Positions 32,206 to 43,300 of a stretch of 64,000 nt of DNA are shown here, piece after piece. The translations under genes and the position numbers were made by a program. Source of the DNA: Streptococcus sp. bf_0095 (GTDB lineage Bacteria > Bacillota > Bacilli > Lactobacillales > Streptococcaceae); NCBI RefSeq assembly GCF_004166885.1, contig NZ_RCYU01000001.1:682001-746000 (forward strand), written 5' to 3'. Numbering within the stretch: the first letter of the stretch is position 1; every line of letters begins with the position of its first letter. A model generated the notes under the pieces. That model saw only the letters and a list, made by a program, of their open reading frames with translations, had not been told where the DNA came from and ran no database searches.

Positions 32206-33633
32206 TTATAAGGACTGATAGAGATCCGCATAGTGTTGACTAGCCGTATCCCAAGAGAAATCACGACTCATGGCTTCTCTTTGGAGACCGTACCAAGCAT
32301 CCTTATCATGAGTATAAACTGTCAAAGCTTGGTCGACAGCCCAATTCAACCAATAACCAGATAGGTTGTTAAAGCTAAAGCCAGTACCACTGCCATCAAG
32401 CACATTATAGGCTTGTACTGTATCTCGCAGTCCCCCTACCTCGTGAACCAATGGTAGCGTACCATAGCGCATAGCCATCATTTGAGATAGTCCACATGGT
32501 TCAAAACGACTTGGCATCAAGAAAACATCCGAAGCAGCATAGATTTCTTGCGCCAACTGGACATCAAACATAATATTGGCAGAGAGTTTATCTGGATAAG
32601 CTTGAGCAAACCAAGAAAAGGCATGTTCAAAACCAGGATCTCCCGTTCCCAAAAGAACGATTTGGATATCCTTTTGTAAGAGGTTATGTAATTCTTCAAC
32701 CACCACATCAAAGCCTTTTTGTCGGGTCAAACGAGAAACGATTCCAAACAAGGGAACATCATCACGAACCGGAAGTCCGACACGTTCCTGAAGAGCTCGC
32801 TTACTTGCTGCTTTTCCTGATAAATCATCTTTATTGAAATGATAGGTCAAGAGCGGGTCTGTTTCAGGATTGTAGAGGTCTGTATCGATTCCATTCACAA
32901 TCCCCGTTAATTTACCAGATTCCATGCGTAAGATTTGATCGAGGCCACAACCATATTCAGCTGTTCTGATTTCATAACTATAACTTGGTGAAACCGTCGT
33001 CACACGATCAGCATAGAGGATCCCAGCCTTCATCCAGTTTAAGCAATCTTTCCACCGAAGAGTGCCATCCTCATAACGCTCAAATCCAACTCCAAACAAA
33101 TCCCATAACATCCCCGGGTCAAACTGACCTTGGAACTCTAGGTTATGGATGGTCAAGACAGACTTAATACCATTGTAAGCTTGAATCCAACGGTATTTTT
33201 CCTTAAGAAGGAAAGGAATCATGGCTGTATGGTAGTCATGAGCGTGGACGATATCTGGAATGAAATCTACACGTTCCATCATCTCAAGCGCAGCCAATTG
33301 GAAGAAGGCAAAACGCTCCCCATCATCAAAATCTCCATAGACGTGTCCTCTAAAGAAGTACTTTTGATTATCAATGAAGTAGAAGGTAACACCATCTCTA
33401 AAAATACGTTTTACCCCAACATACTCACTTCTCCAACCTACCTTTGTAGTAAAGTGTAGCACATCTTCAATCTGATCGCCAAATTTTGCCTCCACCATAT
33501 CGTAATAAGGAAGGACGACACGGACATCATGTCCCTTTTTAGCCAAGGATTTAGGAAGTGCTCCAATCACATCTCCCAAGCCCCCTGTTTTTGAAAAGGG
33601 AGCTCCTTCAGCGGCAACAAACAATAATTTCAT
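32206..33633 (-). CDS. glgA: Glycogen synthase (ADP-glucose)
   Basis: 475-aa GT5 glycosyltransferase with the N-terminal ADP-glucose site KTGGLGD and C-terminal [17 protein letters not shown]. It extends glycogen chains. The start overlaps the glgD stop (TAATG). No glgP follows; a terminator ends the operon here. Confidence 0.96.
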   Translation of the reverse strand: MKLLFVAAEGAPFSKTGGLGDVIGALPKSLAKKGHDVRVVLPYYDMVEAKFGDQIEDVLHFTTKVGWRSEYVGVKRIFRDGVTFYFIDNQKYFFRGHVYGDFDDGERFAFFQLAALEMMERVDFIPDIVHAHDYHTAMIPFLLKEKYRWIQAYNGIKSVLTIHNLEFQGQFDPGMLWDLFGVGFERYEDGTLRWKDCLNWMKAGILYADRVTTVSPSYSYEIRTAEYGCGLDQILRMESGKLTGIVNGIDTDLYNPETDPLLTYHFNKDDLSGKAASKRALQERVGLPVRDDVPLFGIVSRLTRQKGFDVVVEELHNLLQKDIQIVLLGTGDPGFEHAFSWFAQAYPDKLSANIMFDVQLAQEIYAASDVFLMPSRFEPCGLSQMMAMRYGTLPLVHEVGGLRDTVQAYNVLDGSGTGFSFNNLSGYWLNWAVDQALTVYTHDKDAWYGLQREAMSRDFSWDTASQHYADLYQSL

Positions 33634-34769
33634 TATCCAATATCCTCTGTAATCACAGCACCTTTTTTAATCACAAGAGGTGCTTCCTTAGTTCCACGAA
33701 TGGTAACGCCAGTTTCAACTACGACGCCCTTGTCAAGAATCGCATGCTCTACGACTGCTCCCTCATGGACAACAACACCTGGGAACAAGAGACTGCTACG
33801 AATTTCTGCCCCCTTGTGAAGATGAACACGACGAGAAATGACAGAATCATGTACCAAAGCTTCGACAATGCTTCCTGAGGCAAATTGCGAATTCTTAATT
33901 TGCGAACCAGGAGCATAGTAAGTTGGCTCTTCATTTTTTACCTTGGTATAAACTTTTTGATTTGGTGAGAAGAGAGACATGAATTTGTTGGTTTCCAACA
34001 TGTCAAGATTAGCGCGGTAGTAAGATTCAACAGAGTGAATATTGGCAATATAGCCAGTGTATTCGAATGCGAAGGCACCGTGTTCTACTGCTAAATCACG
34101 AAGGATATAACGCAATTTTTCTGGATGTTCTTTATGGATTTCTGCTTCTAATTTTTCAATCAACCATGGTGTATCAACGATAAAGATATCCGTTGACATA
34201 TTATAGAGAGCATCTGGATCAGTTCCATCAAACAACTTTTGTCCACGTACATGATCTGTCTCATCGATTTCTAAAACCGCATTTACTTCAGAGATGTCAC
34301 GATGATGCATCTTTTTGTACACCACTGTGATTGGTCTGTCAACGGTATTGTGCAAGTGGAAGACTTGGTTCAAATCAATGTTTACTAAGATATCACAGTT
34401 AAGAGCGACTGTCTGGTTCGAACCAGAGCGTTTCAAATAGGTCAATAGTTGCTCATAATATTCCTTGCCAACGTTTGAACTTTCTACTGGAGTGTTGTAG
34501 ATACCGAGATAGTAGTGACTCAAAAGAGTTGACAAGCCCCACTCACGACCAGAGCGGATATGGTCAAAGACAGAACTGATATTTTCTTGCTGGAAGATAC
34601 CAAATACACTACGGATTCCTGCGTTAGCAAGGCTAGAAAGCGGGAAGTCGATCAAGCGATATTTCCCATCAAATGGCAGACTGGCAACAGGACGATGATC
34701 TGTCAATGACGACATATCATGGAAGCCTACTGTGTTTCCTAAAATGGCTGAATACTTATCAATCTTCAT
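33633..34769 (-). CDS. glgD: GlgD, glucose-1-phosphate adenylyltransferase regulatory subunit
   Basis: 378-aa paralogue of GlgC with a nucleotidyltransferase-like domain and a left-handed beta-helix C-terminus, but the N-terminal catalytic loop ([11 protein letters not shown] in GlgC) is replaced by [12 protein letters not shown]. GlgD is the non-catalytic partner that activates GlgC in Firmicutes. It overlaps glgC by 11 bases. Confidence 0.94.
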   Translation of the reverse strand: MKIDKYSAILGNTVGFHDMSSLTDHRPVASLPFDGKYRLIDFPLSSLANAGIRSVFGIFQQENISSVFDHIRSGREWGLSTLLSHYYLGIYNTPVESSNVGKEYYEQLLTYLKRSGSNQTVALNCDILVNIDLNQVFHLHNTVDRPITVVYKKMHHRDISEVNAVLEIDETDHVRGQKLFDGTDPDALYNMSTDIFIVDTPWLIEKLEAEIHKEHPEKLRYILRDLAVEHGAFAFEYTGYIANIHSVESYYRANLDMLETNKFMSLFSPNQKVYTKVKNEEPTYYAPGSQIKNSQFASGSIVEALVHDSVISRRVHLHKGAEIRSSLLFPGVVVHEGAVVEHAILDKGVVVETGVTIRGTKEAPLVIKKGAVITEDIG

Positions 34770-35901
34770 CTGTTGCTACCCCCACTTTTTCGTTATATCC
34801 AACGACTTGTACTTCTTCCGTTCCATCGATGACAACACCTTCTGAAACAACTGCTCCTTCACCGATAATAGCACGTTTAATCACAGCACCTTGACCGATA
34901 ATGGCACCACTCATGATAACAGAATCTTCAACGACTGCACCTTTACGAACTTGTGCTTCCGTAGACAAGATAGAACGTTTTACTGTTCCGTCTACCAAGC
35001 ACCCATCCACTACCAAGGAATCTTCAATATGGGCATGTTCGCCAAAGAAGTTTGGTGGTGAAATCAAGTTACGAGAATAAATCTTCCAGTGACGATCCCG
35101 GCTGTCCAAGGCATTGTTTGGATCAATATATTCCATATTCGCTTCCCAGAGAGATTCAATAGTCCCCACGTCTTTCCAATAGCCATTGAATTCATAAGCA
35201 TAGACACTTTCTCCAGATTCAAGGTAAGTTGGAATGACGTTTTTACCAAAGTCAGACATATCGATGTCACTCTTCTCTGCAGCCACTAGCATGTTGCGAA
35301 GACGAGACCAGTCAAAGATATAAATTCCCATAGAAGCTTTTGTTGATTTTGGCTCTGCAGGTTTTTCTTCAAATTCGACAATTCGATTGTTGGCATCCGT
35401 ATTCATAATTCCGAAACGGCTAGCTTCTTTTAAAGGCACATCCAATACAGCTACTGTAAGGCTGGCATTGTGATCTTTGTGAGACTGAAGCATGTCGTCA
35501 TAGTCCATCTTGTAGATATGGTCTCCAGAAAGGATCAACACGTACTCTGGATTGATGCTATCGATGTAGTCGATGTTTTGGAAAATCGCATGACTTGTTC
35601 CTTCAAACCAACGATTTCCTTCACTTGCAGAATAAGGTTGAAGGATAGAAACCCCAGTATTAATACCATCAAGACCCCAACTAGAACCATTTCCGATATG
35701 GTTGTTTAAGGCAAGCGGTTGATACTGAGTAATCACGCCAACATTGTGGATACCTGAGTTGGCACAGTTGGATAAGGCAAAGTCAATAATACGATAACGT
35801 CCCCCAAATTGCACTGCAGGTTTGGCAATGCTTTGAGTGAGTTTTCCAAGGCGAGTTCCTTGCCCACCAGCAAGGATCAGAGCTAGCATTTCATTCTTCA
35901 T
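34759..35901 (-). CDS. glgC: Glucose-1-phosphate adenylyltransferase catalytic subunit
   Basis: 380 aa with the ADP-glucose pyrophosphorylase loop [23 protein letters not shown] and the substrate segment [10 protein letters not shown], then beta-helix repeats ([20 protein letters not shown]). It makes ADP-glucose for GlgA. It lies 117 bp after glgB. Confidence 0.96.
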   Translation of the reverse strand: MKNEMLALILAGGQGTRLGKLTQSIAKPAVQFGGRYRIIDFALSNCANSGIHNVGVITQYQPLALNNHIGNGSSWGLDGINTGVSILQPYSASEGNRWFEGTSHAIFQNIDYIDSINPEYVLILSGDHIYKMDYDDMLQSHKDHNASLTVAVLDVPLKEASRFGIMNTDANNRIVEFEEKPAEPKSTKASMGIYIFDWSRLRNMLVAAEKSDIDMSDFGKNVIPTYLESGESVYAYEFNGYWKDVGTIESLWEANMEYIDPNNALDSRDRHWKIYSRNLISPPNFFGEHAHIEDSLVVDGCLVDGTVKRSILSTEAQVRKGAVVEDSVIMSGAIIGQGAVIKRAIIGEGAVVSEGVVIDGTEEVQVVGYNEKVGVATDED

Positions 35902-36018
35902 TGATTACTCCTTTTTGGATTGACGAGACCTTCTTCCCACTTCTGAGAAGAGGTGCTGTAACTTCTTCTACAAAGTTAGGAATGGGATCATAGACTGCGA
36001 TCAGTTGATCACCAACAA

Positions 36019-37920
36019 CTATTTTTTTGTTTTAGACACATTGGAACGAAGTTTACGTTTCACTTTCCATACACTAGCTCCAAGAGCCGGTAAGGTGAAG
36101 GTCAAGGTTTGTGGATAATCTTTCCATAATCCCTCTTGAGTCTTCACTTCCTGGTTGTGCTCTTTCCAGACACCTCCCCATTTCTCTAATTCTGTATTCC
36201 AAATTTCTTCATAGACTCCAGCAACAGGGACGCCGACTGTAAAGTCCTTGCGCTCTACTGGGGCCATATTAAAGATACATAGCAGATGATTCCCTTTTTT
36301 ATCCTTACGAGTAAAGGTCAAGACACTTTGATCTCGGTTATCTGCATCAATAATCTCAATACCATCATAGCTATCATCAATTTCCCAGAGCATCTTGTTA
36401 TCTTTGTAGAATTGATTGAGCTGGGAAGTAAACTCTTGCATCTTGCGGTTCATGTCATCTTCCAGATTGGACCATTCTAGCTGTTCTTCAGACTTCCATT
36501 CTAAGAATTGGCCGAACTCTGAACCCATGAAGAGCAATTTCTTACCTGGGTGACAAATCTGATAGGTCAAGAGGTTTCGCAAGCCAGCGAACTGGTTGTA
36601 GCGATCTCCCCACATCTTATGCATAAGACTCTTCTTCCCGTGGACCACTTCATCGTGAGAAAATGGCAACAAGAAGTTTTCAGAGAAGGCATACATAAAG
36701 CTAAAGGTCACCAAGTTAAAATCAAATTTCCGATAAATAGGATCTTCCTCGTAGAAGCGAAGGATATCATTCATCCAACCCATATTCCACTTGTAGTCAA
36801 ATCCTAAACCACCATACTCTTCTGGACCAGTAATCTTGGTGCCAGATGAACTTTCCTCCGCTACCATGATAACATCCGGATGTTCTGATTTAATCACAGC
36901 ATTCATCCGCTTAAGGAAATGGATCCCCTCATAGTTGAGATTTCCACCATCAATATTTGGTGTCCATGGTCCACTATCATAGTCTAAGTAAAGCATGTTG
37001 CTGACCGCATCGACCCGAATTCCATCCAAATGATAAAACTCAATCCAGAACTTCACACTAGAGATGAGGAAGGATTGGACCTGGTTTTTCCCTAGGTCGA
37101 AGTTCAAAGCTCCCCAGCCATAGTTGTGGGCACGATGATGGTCTTGGTATTCAAAGGTTGGTGTTCCATCGTAATAAGCCAAGGCATCATCATTGATGGT
37201 AAAGTGTCCTGGAACCCAGTCCACAATCACCCCGATGTTATTCAAGTGACAGGCCTCAACAAAATCCTGAAACTCTTCCGGTGTTCCGTAGGTATGCTCT
37301 AAGGCAAAGTAACCCATCAATTGGTAGCCCCAACTTAATCCAAGCGGGTGAGCCATCACCGGCATGAACTCCACATGGGTATAGTTCATTTTTACCAAGT
37401 AAGGAATCAAGTCTTCCTTCAACTGAGCAAACGAATAAGGGCTTCCATCTTCGTTGCGTTTCCAAGAACCTGCGTGAACTTCATAAATATTTACTGGACG
37501 AGATCTAAAGCCAAGTTTTCTCCGTCTCGCCATCCAGAGTCCATCTTTCCATTTCCGCTCAGGAATCTCCGTAATGACTGCTCCAGTACCCGGACGTTTT
37601 TCCATGCGGACTGCTAAAGGATCCACCTTCATCAAGCGATGGCCATTTTGTCTTGTAACATGGAACTTAAAGATATCGCCAACTTGAGGTGCAGTTGTAA
37701 AAACTTCCCAAACACCAGCTTCGTTTCGCACCATAGGAATTTCATTTTCTTCCCATTGGGTAAAATCACCTACTAGGTGTACTGCCTGAGCATTTGGAGC
37801 CCATACACGGAAACTATACCCTTCCACACCATCTACTTGCTCTTTATGAGCCCCTAGATAATGTTGAAGATGAAAGTTCTCCCCAGTTCCAAATGTATAC
37901 AATGCTTGTTTCGTATCCAT
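36019..37920 (-). CDS. glgB: 1,4-alpha-glucan branching enzyme
   Basis: 633 aa: an N-terminal CBM48-type domain ([20 protein letters not shown]) and a GH13 barrel with DWVPGHF, the nucleophile region [12 protein letters not shown], the acid/base region MVAEESS and SHDEVVHGK. It adds alpha-1,6 branches to glycogen. First gene of glgBCDA, with its own promoter and cre site. Confidence 0.96.
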   Translation of the reverse strand: MDTKQALYTFGTGENFHLQHYLGAHKEQVDGVEGYSFRVWAPNAQAVHLVGDFTQWEENEIPMVRNEAGVWEVFTTAPQVGDIFKFHVTRQNGHRLMKVDPLAVRMEKRPGTGAVITEIPERKWKDGLWMARRRKLGFRSRPVNIYEVHAGSWKRNEDGSPYSFAQLKEDLIPYLVKMNYTHVEFMPVMAHPLGLSWGYQLMGYFALEHTYGTPEEFQDFVEACHLNNIGVIVDWVPGHFTINDDALAYYDGTPTFEYQDHHRAHNYGWGALNFDLGKNQVQSFLISSVKFWIEFYHLDGIRVDAVSNMLYLDYDSGPWTPNIDGGNLNYEGIHFLKRMNAVIKSEHPDVIMVAEESSSGTKITGPEEYGGLGFDYKWNMGWMNDILRFYEEDPIYRKFDFNLVTFSFMYAFSENFLLPFSHDEVVHGKKSLMHKMWGDRYNQFAGLRNLLTYQICHPGKKLLFMGSEFGQFLEWKSEEQLEWSNLEDDMNRKMQEFTSQLNQFYKDNKMLWEIDDSYDGIEIIDADNRDQSVLTFTRKDKKGNHLLCIFNMAPVERKDFTVGVPVAGVYEEIWNTELEKWGGVWKEHNQEVKTQEGLWKDYPQTLTFTLPALGASVWKVKRKLRSNVSKTKK

Positions 37921-37941
37921 TCACTCACCTCTCTCGCTTTT

Positions 37942-37956
37942 ATGTAAGCGCTTCCT
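37942..37956 (-). promoter_or_regulatory. cre site (CcpA operator) of glgBCDA
   Basis: ATGTAAGCGCTTCCT fits the cre consensus WTGNAANCGNWNNCW at every defined position. It lies just downstream of the predicted start of transcription, a position that gives repression in streptococci when preferred sugars are present. Confidence 0.85.
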
Positions 37957-37965
37957 ATTAGTATT

Positions 37966-37994
37966 ATTCTACTATAAATAGTTGAAATATTCAA
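37966..37994 (-). promoter_or_regulatory. Promoter of glgBCDA
   Basis: TTGAAT (37989-37994), 17-bp spacer, TAGAAT (37966-37971) on the minus strand. The rest of the 387-bp gap to ptsI (37995-38248) is A-T rich with no gene seen. Confidence 0.65.
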
Positions 37995-38248
37995 GATTTT
38001 TTCTTGAATATTACGATGAAAATTTATGAAAAAATTTTGAAACTTCCATTATTTCCCTGAAATTTCCTAAAATAGATTCAGAATTGTTCACCTTTCAAAC
38101 TATCTTTCTAACATTATACTATAAAAATAATTGTAATTAAAGCTATTTCCGAAAATTTTTAGAAAATTTAGATTTTTTGTTTTGATATAGGGATATCTAC
38201 TCTATTTTTATTCAGCTACTTCCTTTATAAGACAAATAAAGTAGCAAA

Positions 38249-38282
38249 ATAAAAAAGCTACCACCTCTTCCAAGGTGATAAC
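38249..38282 (-). terminator. Terminator of ptsHI
   Basis: TATCACCT pairs with AGGTGGTA, followed by a T-rich stretch on the minus strand. A second, overlapping hairpin GATAAC-TTT-GTTATC spans 38277-38291. Confidence 0.75.
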
Positions 38283-38307
38283 TTTGTTATCAGATTCTTA
38301 AAATCAA

Positions 38308-40041
38308 TTAATCTACGTTCACGTATTCTTTAGAAAGTTCAAGAACTTCTTCCATTGTTGAACATTCAGTAAGAGCACGGTTAGCGTATTCTTGCATCTT
38401 AGTTGTATCCAATTTCTTCATCAAGCTACGTGTACGAAGGACTGATGTAGCTGACATTGAGAACTCATCCAAGCCCATTCCGACAAGGAGTGGAACAGCT
38501 GTTTGGTCACCGGCCATTTCACCACACATACCAGCCCATTTACCTTCAGCGTGAGCTGCCTTGATAACGTTGTTAATCAAGCGAAGGATTGATGGGTTAT
38601 ATGGTTGGTAAAGGTATGATACTTGTTCGTTCATACGGTCAGCAGCCATTGTGTATTGGATCAAGTCGTTTGTACCAATTGAGAAGAAGTCAACTTCTTT
38701 GGCAAATTGGTCAGCCAACATTGCTGCTGCTGGGATTTCAATCATGATACCTACTTCGATGTCGTCAGCAACGGCAACACCTTCAGCAACCAATTTCGCT
38801 TTTTCTTCTTCAAGAATACCTTTAGCGGTACGGAACTCCGTCAACAAAGCAACCATTGGGAACATGATCCGCAATTTACCGTGAACAGATGCACGAAGCA
38901 AGGCACGTAATTGAGTACGGAACATTTGGTTACCAGTTTCAGAGATGGAGATACGCAAAGCACGGTAACCCAAGAATGGGTTCATTTCTTTAGGAAGATC
39001 GAAGTAAGGAAGTTCTTTATCCCCGCCGATATCCATCGTACGAACGACAACAGGTTTACCGTTCATACCTTCAAGAACCGCTTTGTATGCTTCGTATTGA
39101 TCATCTTCAGTTGGGAAGTCTTGAGAGTCCATGTACAAGAATTCAGTACGATAGAGTCCAACTGCTTCTGCACCATTCTCATTCACACCTTCAACGTCTT
39201 TAGGTGTACCGATGTTAGCAGCCAACTCGAAGTGTTTCCCATCTGCAGTAACAGTTTTCGCATCTTTCAAAAGAGCCCATTCAGCTTTTTGTTTCGCGTA
39301 AGCTTCACCAGCTGATTTGAATTCTGCGATTTGTTCTTCACTTGGGTTGATAACAACTTCACCAGTGATTCCAGATACGGCCAAAACATCACCATCTTTT
39401 ACAAGATCTGTAATGTTGTTTGTACCAAGAACAGCTGCGATTTCAAGTGTACGCGCCATGATCGCTGAGTGACTTGTACGGCCACCAATGTTTGTAACAA
39501 AAGCTTTAACGAACTGTTTGTTCAATTGAGCTGTATCTGATGGGGTCAAGTCATGCGCAACCACAATTGCTTCTTCATTGATGGTCGCAGGGTTTGGCAA
39601 TTTTTTACCAAGCAAGTTTGCAAGAACACGTTTGGTAACGTCGCGAATATCTGCTGCACGTTCTTGCATGTATGGGTTATCTTCCATTCCTTCAAAGATG
39701 GTGATAAACATGTCTGTAACTTCTTTTAAACCAGCCTCAGCATTCACCTTCTTCGTGCGAATTGTTTCCTTGATCTGACCAACCATTTCAGGGTCAGAAA
39801 GAACCATCATGTGAGCATCAAATACTTGTGCTGCTTCCTCACCAAGGCTCGCTACTGCATTCTCCCGAATAAGAGAAAGCTCGTTTTGTGAAGCTTCAAG
39901 AGCTGCATCCAAACGAGCTTCTTCTGCATTTGTATCTTCAACTGAGATTGTTTCAAATGACAAGTCGGGTTGAACAAGTAGATATGCCTTAGCAACGGCA
40001 ACACCATCAGATGCTGCAATTCCTTTAAGCATTTCTGTCAT
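38308..40041 (-). CDS. ptsI: PTS enzyme I (phosphoenolpyruvate-protein phosphotransferase)
   Basis: 577 aa. The phosphorylated histidine is H191 in [13 protein letters not shown], the PEP-binding C-terminal domain has [14 protein letters not shown], and the active cysteine lies in [13 protein letters not shown]. It transfers phosphate from PEP to HPr for all PTS sugars. The start lies two bases after the ptsH stop. Confidence 0.98.
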   Translation of the reverse strand: MTEMLKGIAASDGVAVAKAYLLVQPDLSFETISVEDTNAEEARLDAALEASQNELSLIRENAVASLGEEAAQVFDAHMMVLSDPEMVGQIKETIRTKKVNAEAGLKEVTDMFITIFEGMEDNPYMQERAADIRDVTKRVLANLLGKKLPNPATINEEAIVVAHDLTPSDTAQLNKQFVKAFVTNIGGRTSHSAIMARTLEIAAVLGTNNITDLVKDGDVLAVSGITGEVVINPSEEQIAEFKSAGEAYAKQKAEWALLKDAKTVTADGKHFELAANIGTPKDVEGVNENGAEAVGLYRTEFLYMDSQDFPTEDDQYEAYKAVLEGMNGKPVVVRTMDIGGDKELPYFDLPKEMNPFLGYRALRISISETGNQMFRTQLRALLRASVHGKLRIMFPMVALLTEFRTAKGILEEEKAKLVAEGVAVADDIEVGIMIEIPAAAMLADQFAKEVDFFSIGTNDLIQYTMAADRMNEQVSYLYQPYNPSILRLINNVIKAAHAEGKWAGMCGEMAGDQTAVPLLVGMGLDEFSMSATSVLRTRSLMKKLDTTKMQEYANRALTECSTMEEVLELSKEYVNVD

Positions 40042-40043
40042 GT

Positions 40044-40307
40044 TTATGCCAATCCTTCTTTTTCCATTGTTTCAGCGATTGCTGCAAGAGCATCATCAGC
40101 GTCAGCTCCTTCAGCTGAGATTACAACGTCAGCTCCTTGACCAACACCAAGGCTCATAACACCCATGATTGATTTCAAGTTAACTGATTTACCTTTGTAT
40201 TCAAGAGTAATATCTGAAGCAAATTTGCTAGCAGTTTGAACCAACAAAGTTGCTGGACGTGCGTGGATACCTGTTTCTGCCACGATGTGGAAATCTTTAG
40301 AAGCCAT
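40044..40307 (-). CDS. ptsH: HPr phosphocarrier protein
   Basis: 87 aa with catalytic H15 ([10 protein letters not shown]) and regulatory S46 ([10 protein letters not shown]), the site of HPr kinase. P-Ser-HPr is the CcpA co-repressor, which ties this gene to the cre site before glgB. AAGGAGA precedes the ATG. Confidence 0.98.
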   Translation of the reverse strand: MASKDFHIVAETGIHARPATLLVQTASKFASDITLEYKGKSVNLKSIMGVMSLGVGQGADVVISAEGADADDALAAIAETMEKEGLA

Positions 40308-40338
40308 AGTTTGACTCTCCTTTTAAAATTAGTTTTGA

Positions 40339-40361
40339 GTTATCTGTGATAACCCTTACAA
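40339..40361 (-). promoter_or_regulatory. Dyad and cre-like sequence in the ptsH leader
   Basis: Perfect dyad GTTATC-TGT-GATAAC (40339-40353) overlaps a cre-like 15-mer on the minus strand, TTGTAAGGGTTATCA (40347-40361), with one mismatch to the cre consensus at its central CG. It falls just downstream of the predicted ptsH start of transcription. Confidence 0.45.
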
Positions 40362-40367
40362 TTTGCT

Positions 40368-40396
40368 ATTATATCATCTTCTTCATTATTTTTCAA
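40368..40396 (-). promoter_or_regulatory. Promoter of ptsHI
   Basis: TTGAAA (40391-40396), 17-bp spacer, TATAAT (40368-40373) on the minus strand. Between it and the NrdR boxes (40397-40607) the sequence is A-T rich and no gene was seen. Confidence 0.8.
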
Positions 40397-40607
40397 GATT
40401 TTTATCACACACTTACTGAAAATACTTACAGGAAGCACTCAATTTTTCTCTTCTTTTGATCTTCTTTTTTTACTTTCTTCTATTAAATAAATAGAATTGC
40501 TTTCACGGACACAGTATATAGAATTTTAGGAAAAAGATAGGAATTCCTTTGACTTAAAAAACCTATATTTTATCACGTTTTCCTCAATTTTCACTAATTC
40601 TTACAAT

Positions 40608-40661
40608 ACTACATATTGTGGTATCTTCCGGTATAGTTAATTTATGTGCACAATATTTAGT
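40608..40661 (+). promoter_or_regulatory. Pair of NrdR boxes upstream of nrdH
   Basis: Box 1 ACTACATATTGTG (40608-40620) and box 2 CACAATATTTAGT (40649-40661) are the same core in opposite orientation (reverse complement of box 1: CACAATATGTAGT). Their centres are 41 bp apart, close to four helical turns, and box 2 ends eight bases before the -35. This is the normal layout for the NrdR repressor of ribonucleotide reductase genes. Confidence 0.8.
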
Positions 40662-40669
40662 TAAAACTC

Positions 40670-40698
40670 TTGACAAGGAAAAACCTTTTGTTTATACT
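40670..40698 (+). promoter_or_regulatory. Promoter of nrdH-nrdE
   Basis: Consensus TTGACA (40670-40675), 17-bp spacer, TATACT (40693-40698). Located immediately downstream of the NrdR boxes. Confidence 0.85.
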
Positions 40699-40737
40699 AG
40701 ATACAGATTTATGAATTTAGAGGAGTTAGATCACATT

Positions 40738-40956
40738 ATGGTGACAATTTATTCAAAAAATAATTGCGTTCAATGTAAAATGACCAAACGTTTTTTAGAT
40801 ACCAATCACGTTGAATACCGTGAAATTAATCTAGATGAGCAACCTGAGTTTGTAGACCATGTGAAGAACCTTGGTTTCAATGCTGCGCCAGTTATCCAAA
40901 CGGCAGATGAAGTCTTCTCTGGCTTCCAACCAGCTAAGCTCAAGAAATTATCTTAA
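40738..40956 (+). CDS. nrdH: NrdH glutaredoxin-like electron donor
   Basis: 72 aa of the thioredoxin fold with redox motif CVQC (MVTIYSKNNCVQCKMTKRF) and the NrdH C-terminal FSGFQPAKLKKL. It reduces class Ib ribonucleotide reductase. The ATG at 40738 gives the family length; longer in-frame starts begin within the promoter. AGGAG lies 12 bases upstream, slightly far. Confidence 0.92.
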   Translation: MVTIYSKNNCVQCKMTKRFLDTNHVEYREINLDEQPEFVDHVKNLGFNAAPVIQTADEVFSGFQPAKLKKLS

Positions 40957-40983
40957 CATTATCAAACAGGATTTGATTGGTCT

Positions 40984-41023
40984 AGGGAATGGATGACTGT
41001 AGTCCTTGACTACTGTGTTCCCT
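40984..41023 (+). other. Stem-loop in the nrdH-nrdE gap
   Basis: AGGGAA/TTCCCT outer stem (40984-40989 with 41018-41023) and an inner GTAGTC-CTT-GACTAC hairpin (40999-41013). It precedes a terminator-like hairpin. Confidence 0.5.
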
Positions 41024-41040
41024 GGCCCTTTTACTTGTAC

Positions 41041-41067
41041 AGGGGAGCTTGCCTCCCCTTTGTTTTT
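41041..41067 (+). terminator. Terminator-like hairpin ahead of nrdE
   Basis: AGGGGAG-CTTGC-CTCCCCT followed by TTGTTTTTG. It lies inside the nrdH-nrdE unit, 21 bp before the nrdE start, so it acts as a partial terminator or attenuator rather than an operon end. Confidence 0.7.
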
Positions 41068-41087
41068 GAATTAGAAAAAGGAACATT

Positions 41088-43247
41088 ATGGGATTAAAAT
41101 CACTTGAAGACGTAACCTACTTCCGTCTTAATAATGAAATCAACCGTCCAGTAAACGGTCAAATCATGCTTCATAAAGATAAAGAAGCTTTGAATGCCTT
41201 CTTCAAAGAAAATGTTGTGCCAAATACTATGGCCTTTGATTCAATAACGGATAAAATCAACTACCTTATTGAACACAACTATATCGAAACAGCTTTTATC
41301 AAGAAATATCGTCCAGAATTCTTGGAAGAACTTTATCAATTTATCAAAGACCAAAACTTCCAATTCAAGTCCTTCATGGCTGCCTATAAATTCTATAACC
41401 AGTATGCGCTGAAAACAAATGATGGAGAATACTATCTCGAAAGCATGGAAGACCGCGTCTTCTTCAATGCTCTCTATTTTGCAGATGGAAATGAAGACAT
41501 TGCCAAAGACATCGCAAACGAAATCATCCACCAACGCTACCAACCAGCTACTCCTTCTTTCTTAAATGCTGGACGTGCCCGCCGTGGAGAATTGGTTTCC
41601 TGTTTCTTGATCCAAGTAACAGATGATATGAATGCGATTGGACGCTCTATCAACTCTGCCCTTCAACTTTCACGTATCGGTGGTGGGGTTGGAATCTCCC
41701 TCAGCAACCTTCGTGAAGCTGGAGCACCGATCAAAGGCTATGAAGGAGCTGCTTCTGGGGTCGTTCCTGTTATGAAACTCTTTGAAGATAGCTTCTCTTA
41801 CTCAAACCAATTGGGTCAACGTCAAGGGGCGGGGGTTGTTTACCTCAACGTCTTCCACCCAGACATCATCGCCTTCCTTTCAACTAAGAAAGAAAATGCC
41901 GATGAAAAAGTTCGTGTTAAGACTCTCTCACTTGGTGTCGTCGTACCAGACAAGTTCTATGAGTTGGCTCGTAAGAATGAAGAAATGTATCTCTTCAGCC
42001 CATATTCTGTAGAGCGTGAATACGGAGTGCCATTCAACTATATCGACATCACTGAAAAATACGATGAGTTGGTTGCTAATCCAAACATCCGTAAGACAAA
42101 AATTAAAGCCCGTGATTTGGAAACAGAAATTTCTAAATTGCAACAAGAATCTGGTTACCCATATGTAGTCAATATTGATACTGCTAACCGCGCCAACCCA
42201 GTTGATGGCAAAATCATCATGAGTAACTTGTGTTCAGAGATCCTCCAGGTTCAAGAACCAAGCTTGATCAACGATGCTCAAGAGTTCATTAAAATGGGAA
42301 CCGACGTCTCATGTAATCTTGGTTCAACCAACGTGGTCAACATGATGACCTCGCCTGACTTTGGTCGTTCTATTCGTGCTATGGTACGTGCCTTGACCTT
42401 CGTTACTGATAGTTCTCACATCGTAGCTGTTCCTACGATCGACCATGGAAATAGCCTAGCGCATACCTTTGGTCTTGGTGCTATGGGACTTCATAGCTAT
42501 CTTGCCCAACAATTGATCGAGTACGGATCACCTGAGTCTGTTGAGTTCACTAGCATCTACTTCATGCTTATGAACTACTGGACCCTCGTGGAATCAAATA
42601 ACATCGCGCGTGAACGGGGCGTTACCTTCCACAACTTTGAAAAATCAGACTATGCCAACGGTAGCTACTTTGATAAGTACACGACTGGAGAGTTTGTTCC
42701 AAAATCAGAGCGTGTCAAAGAACTCTTTAAAGACATCTTCATTCCTAGTGCAGAAGATTGGGCTGAACTTCGTGATAAAGTGAAAGCAGATGGTCTTTAC
42801 CACCAAAACCGCTTGGCTGTCGCACCAAATGGTTCTATCAGCTACATCAATGACGTATCTGCTTCTATCCACCCAATCACACAACGGATTGAAGAACGCC
42901 AAGAGAAGAAAATCGGGAAGATCTACTACCCTGCAGCTGGTTTATCAACAGAAACCATTCCTTACTACACTTCTGCCTACGATATGGATATGCGTAAAGT
43001 CATCGATGTCTATGCTGCCGCAACTGAGCACGTAGACCAAGGACTCTCACTGACCCTCTTCATGCGCAGTGATATTCCAAAAGGGCTTTATGAATGGAAA
43101 ACAGAAAACAAACAAACCACTCGTGACTTGTCTATCCTTCGCAACTACGCCTTTAACAAGGGAATCAAGTCTATCTACTACGTCCGTACCTTTACCGATG
43201 ATGGTGGAGAAGTTGGCGCAAACCAATGTGAAAGCTGTGTCATCTAA
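41088..43247 (+). CDS. nrdE: Class Ib ribonucleoside-diphosphate reductase alpha subunit
   Basis: 719 aa. Active-site elements include ELVSCFLIQV and MSNLCSEIL for the redox cysteines, NLGSTNV, and the C-terminal NQCESCVI tail that NrdH reduces. It reduces ribonucleoside diphosphates to deoxynucleotides. AAAAAGGAACATT gives a ribosome site before the ATG. Confidence 0.97.
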   Translation: MGLKSLEDVTYFRLNNEINRPVNGQIMLHKDKEALNAFFKENVVPNTMAFDSITDKINYLIEHNYIETAFIKKYRPEFLEELYQFIKDQNFQFKSFMAAYKFYNQYALKTNDGEYYLESMEDRVFFNALYFADGNEDIAKDIANEIIHQRYQPATPSFLNAGRARRGELVSCFLIQVTDDMNAIGRSINSALQLSRIGGGVGISLSNLREAGAPIKGYEGAASGVVPVMKLFEDSFSYSNQLGQRQGAGVVYLNVFHPDIIAFLSTKKENADEKVRVKTLSLGVVVPDKFYELARKNEEMYLFSPYSVEREYGVPFNYIDITEKYDELVANPNIRKTKIKARDLETEISKLQQESGYPYVVNIDTANRANPVDGKIIMSNLCSEILQVQEPSLINDAQEFIKMGTDVSCNLGSTNVVNMMTSPDFGRSIRAMVRALTFVTDSSHIVAVPTIDHGNSLAHTFGLGAMGLHSYLAQQLIEYGSPESVEFTSIYFMLMNYWTLVESNNIARERGVTFHNFEKSDYANGSYFDKYTTGEFVPKSERVKELFKDIFIPSAEDWAELRDKVKADGLYHQNRLAVAPNGSISYINDVSASIHPITQRIEERQEKKIGKIYYPAAGLSTETIPYYTSAYDMDMRKVIDVYAAATEHVDQGLSLTLFMRSDIPKGLYEWKTENKQTTRDLSILRNYAFNKGIKSIYYVRTFTDDGGEVGANQCESCVI

Positions 43248-43269
43248 GACACTCTGATCCATTGCTACC

Positions 43270-43292
43270 AAAAGTCGGTCCGCCGACTTTTT
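43270..43292 (+). terminator. Terminator after nrdE
   Basis: Nine-bp stem AAAAGTCGG/CCGACTTTT with a four-base loop and continuing T-run. It separates nrdE from nrdF. Confidence 0.82.
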
Positions 43293-43300
43293 GTGCAGTA

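Noticed and set aside
40711..40737. Longer nrdH starts upstream of 40738
   Set aside because: The added residues fall in the leader containing the AGGAG site and lengthen the protein beyond the family.
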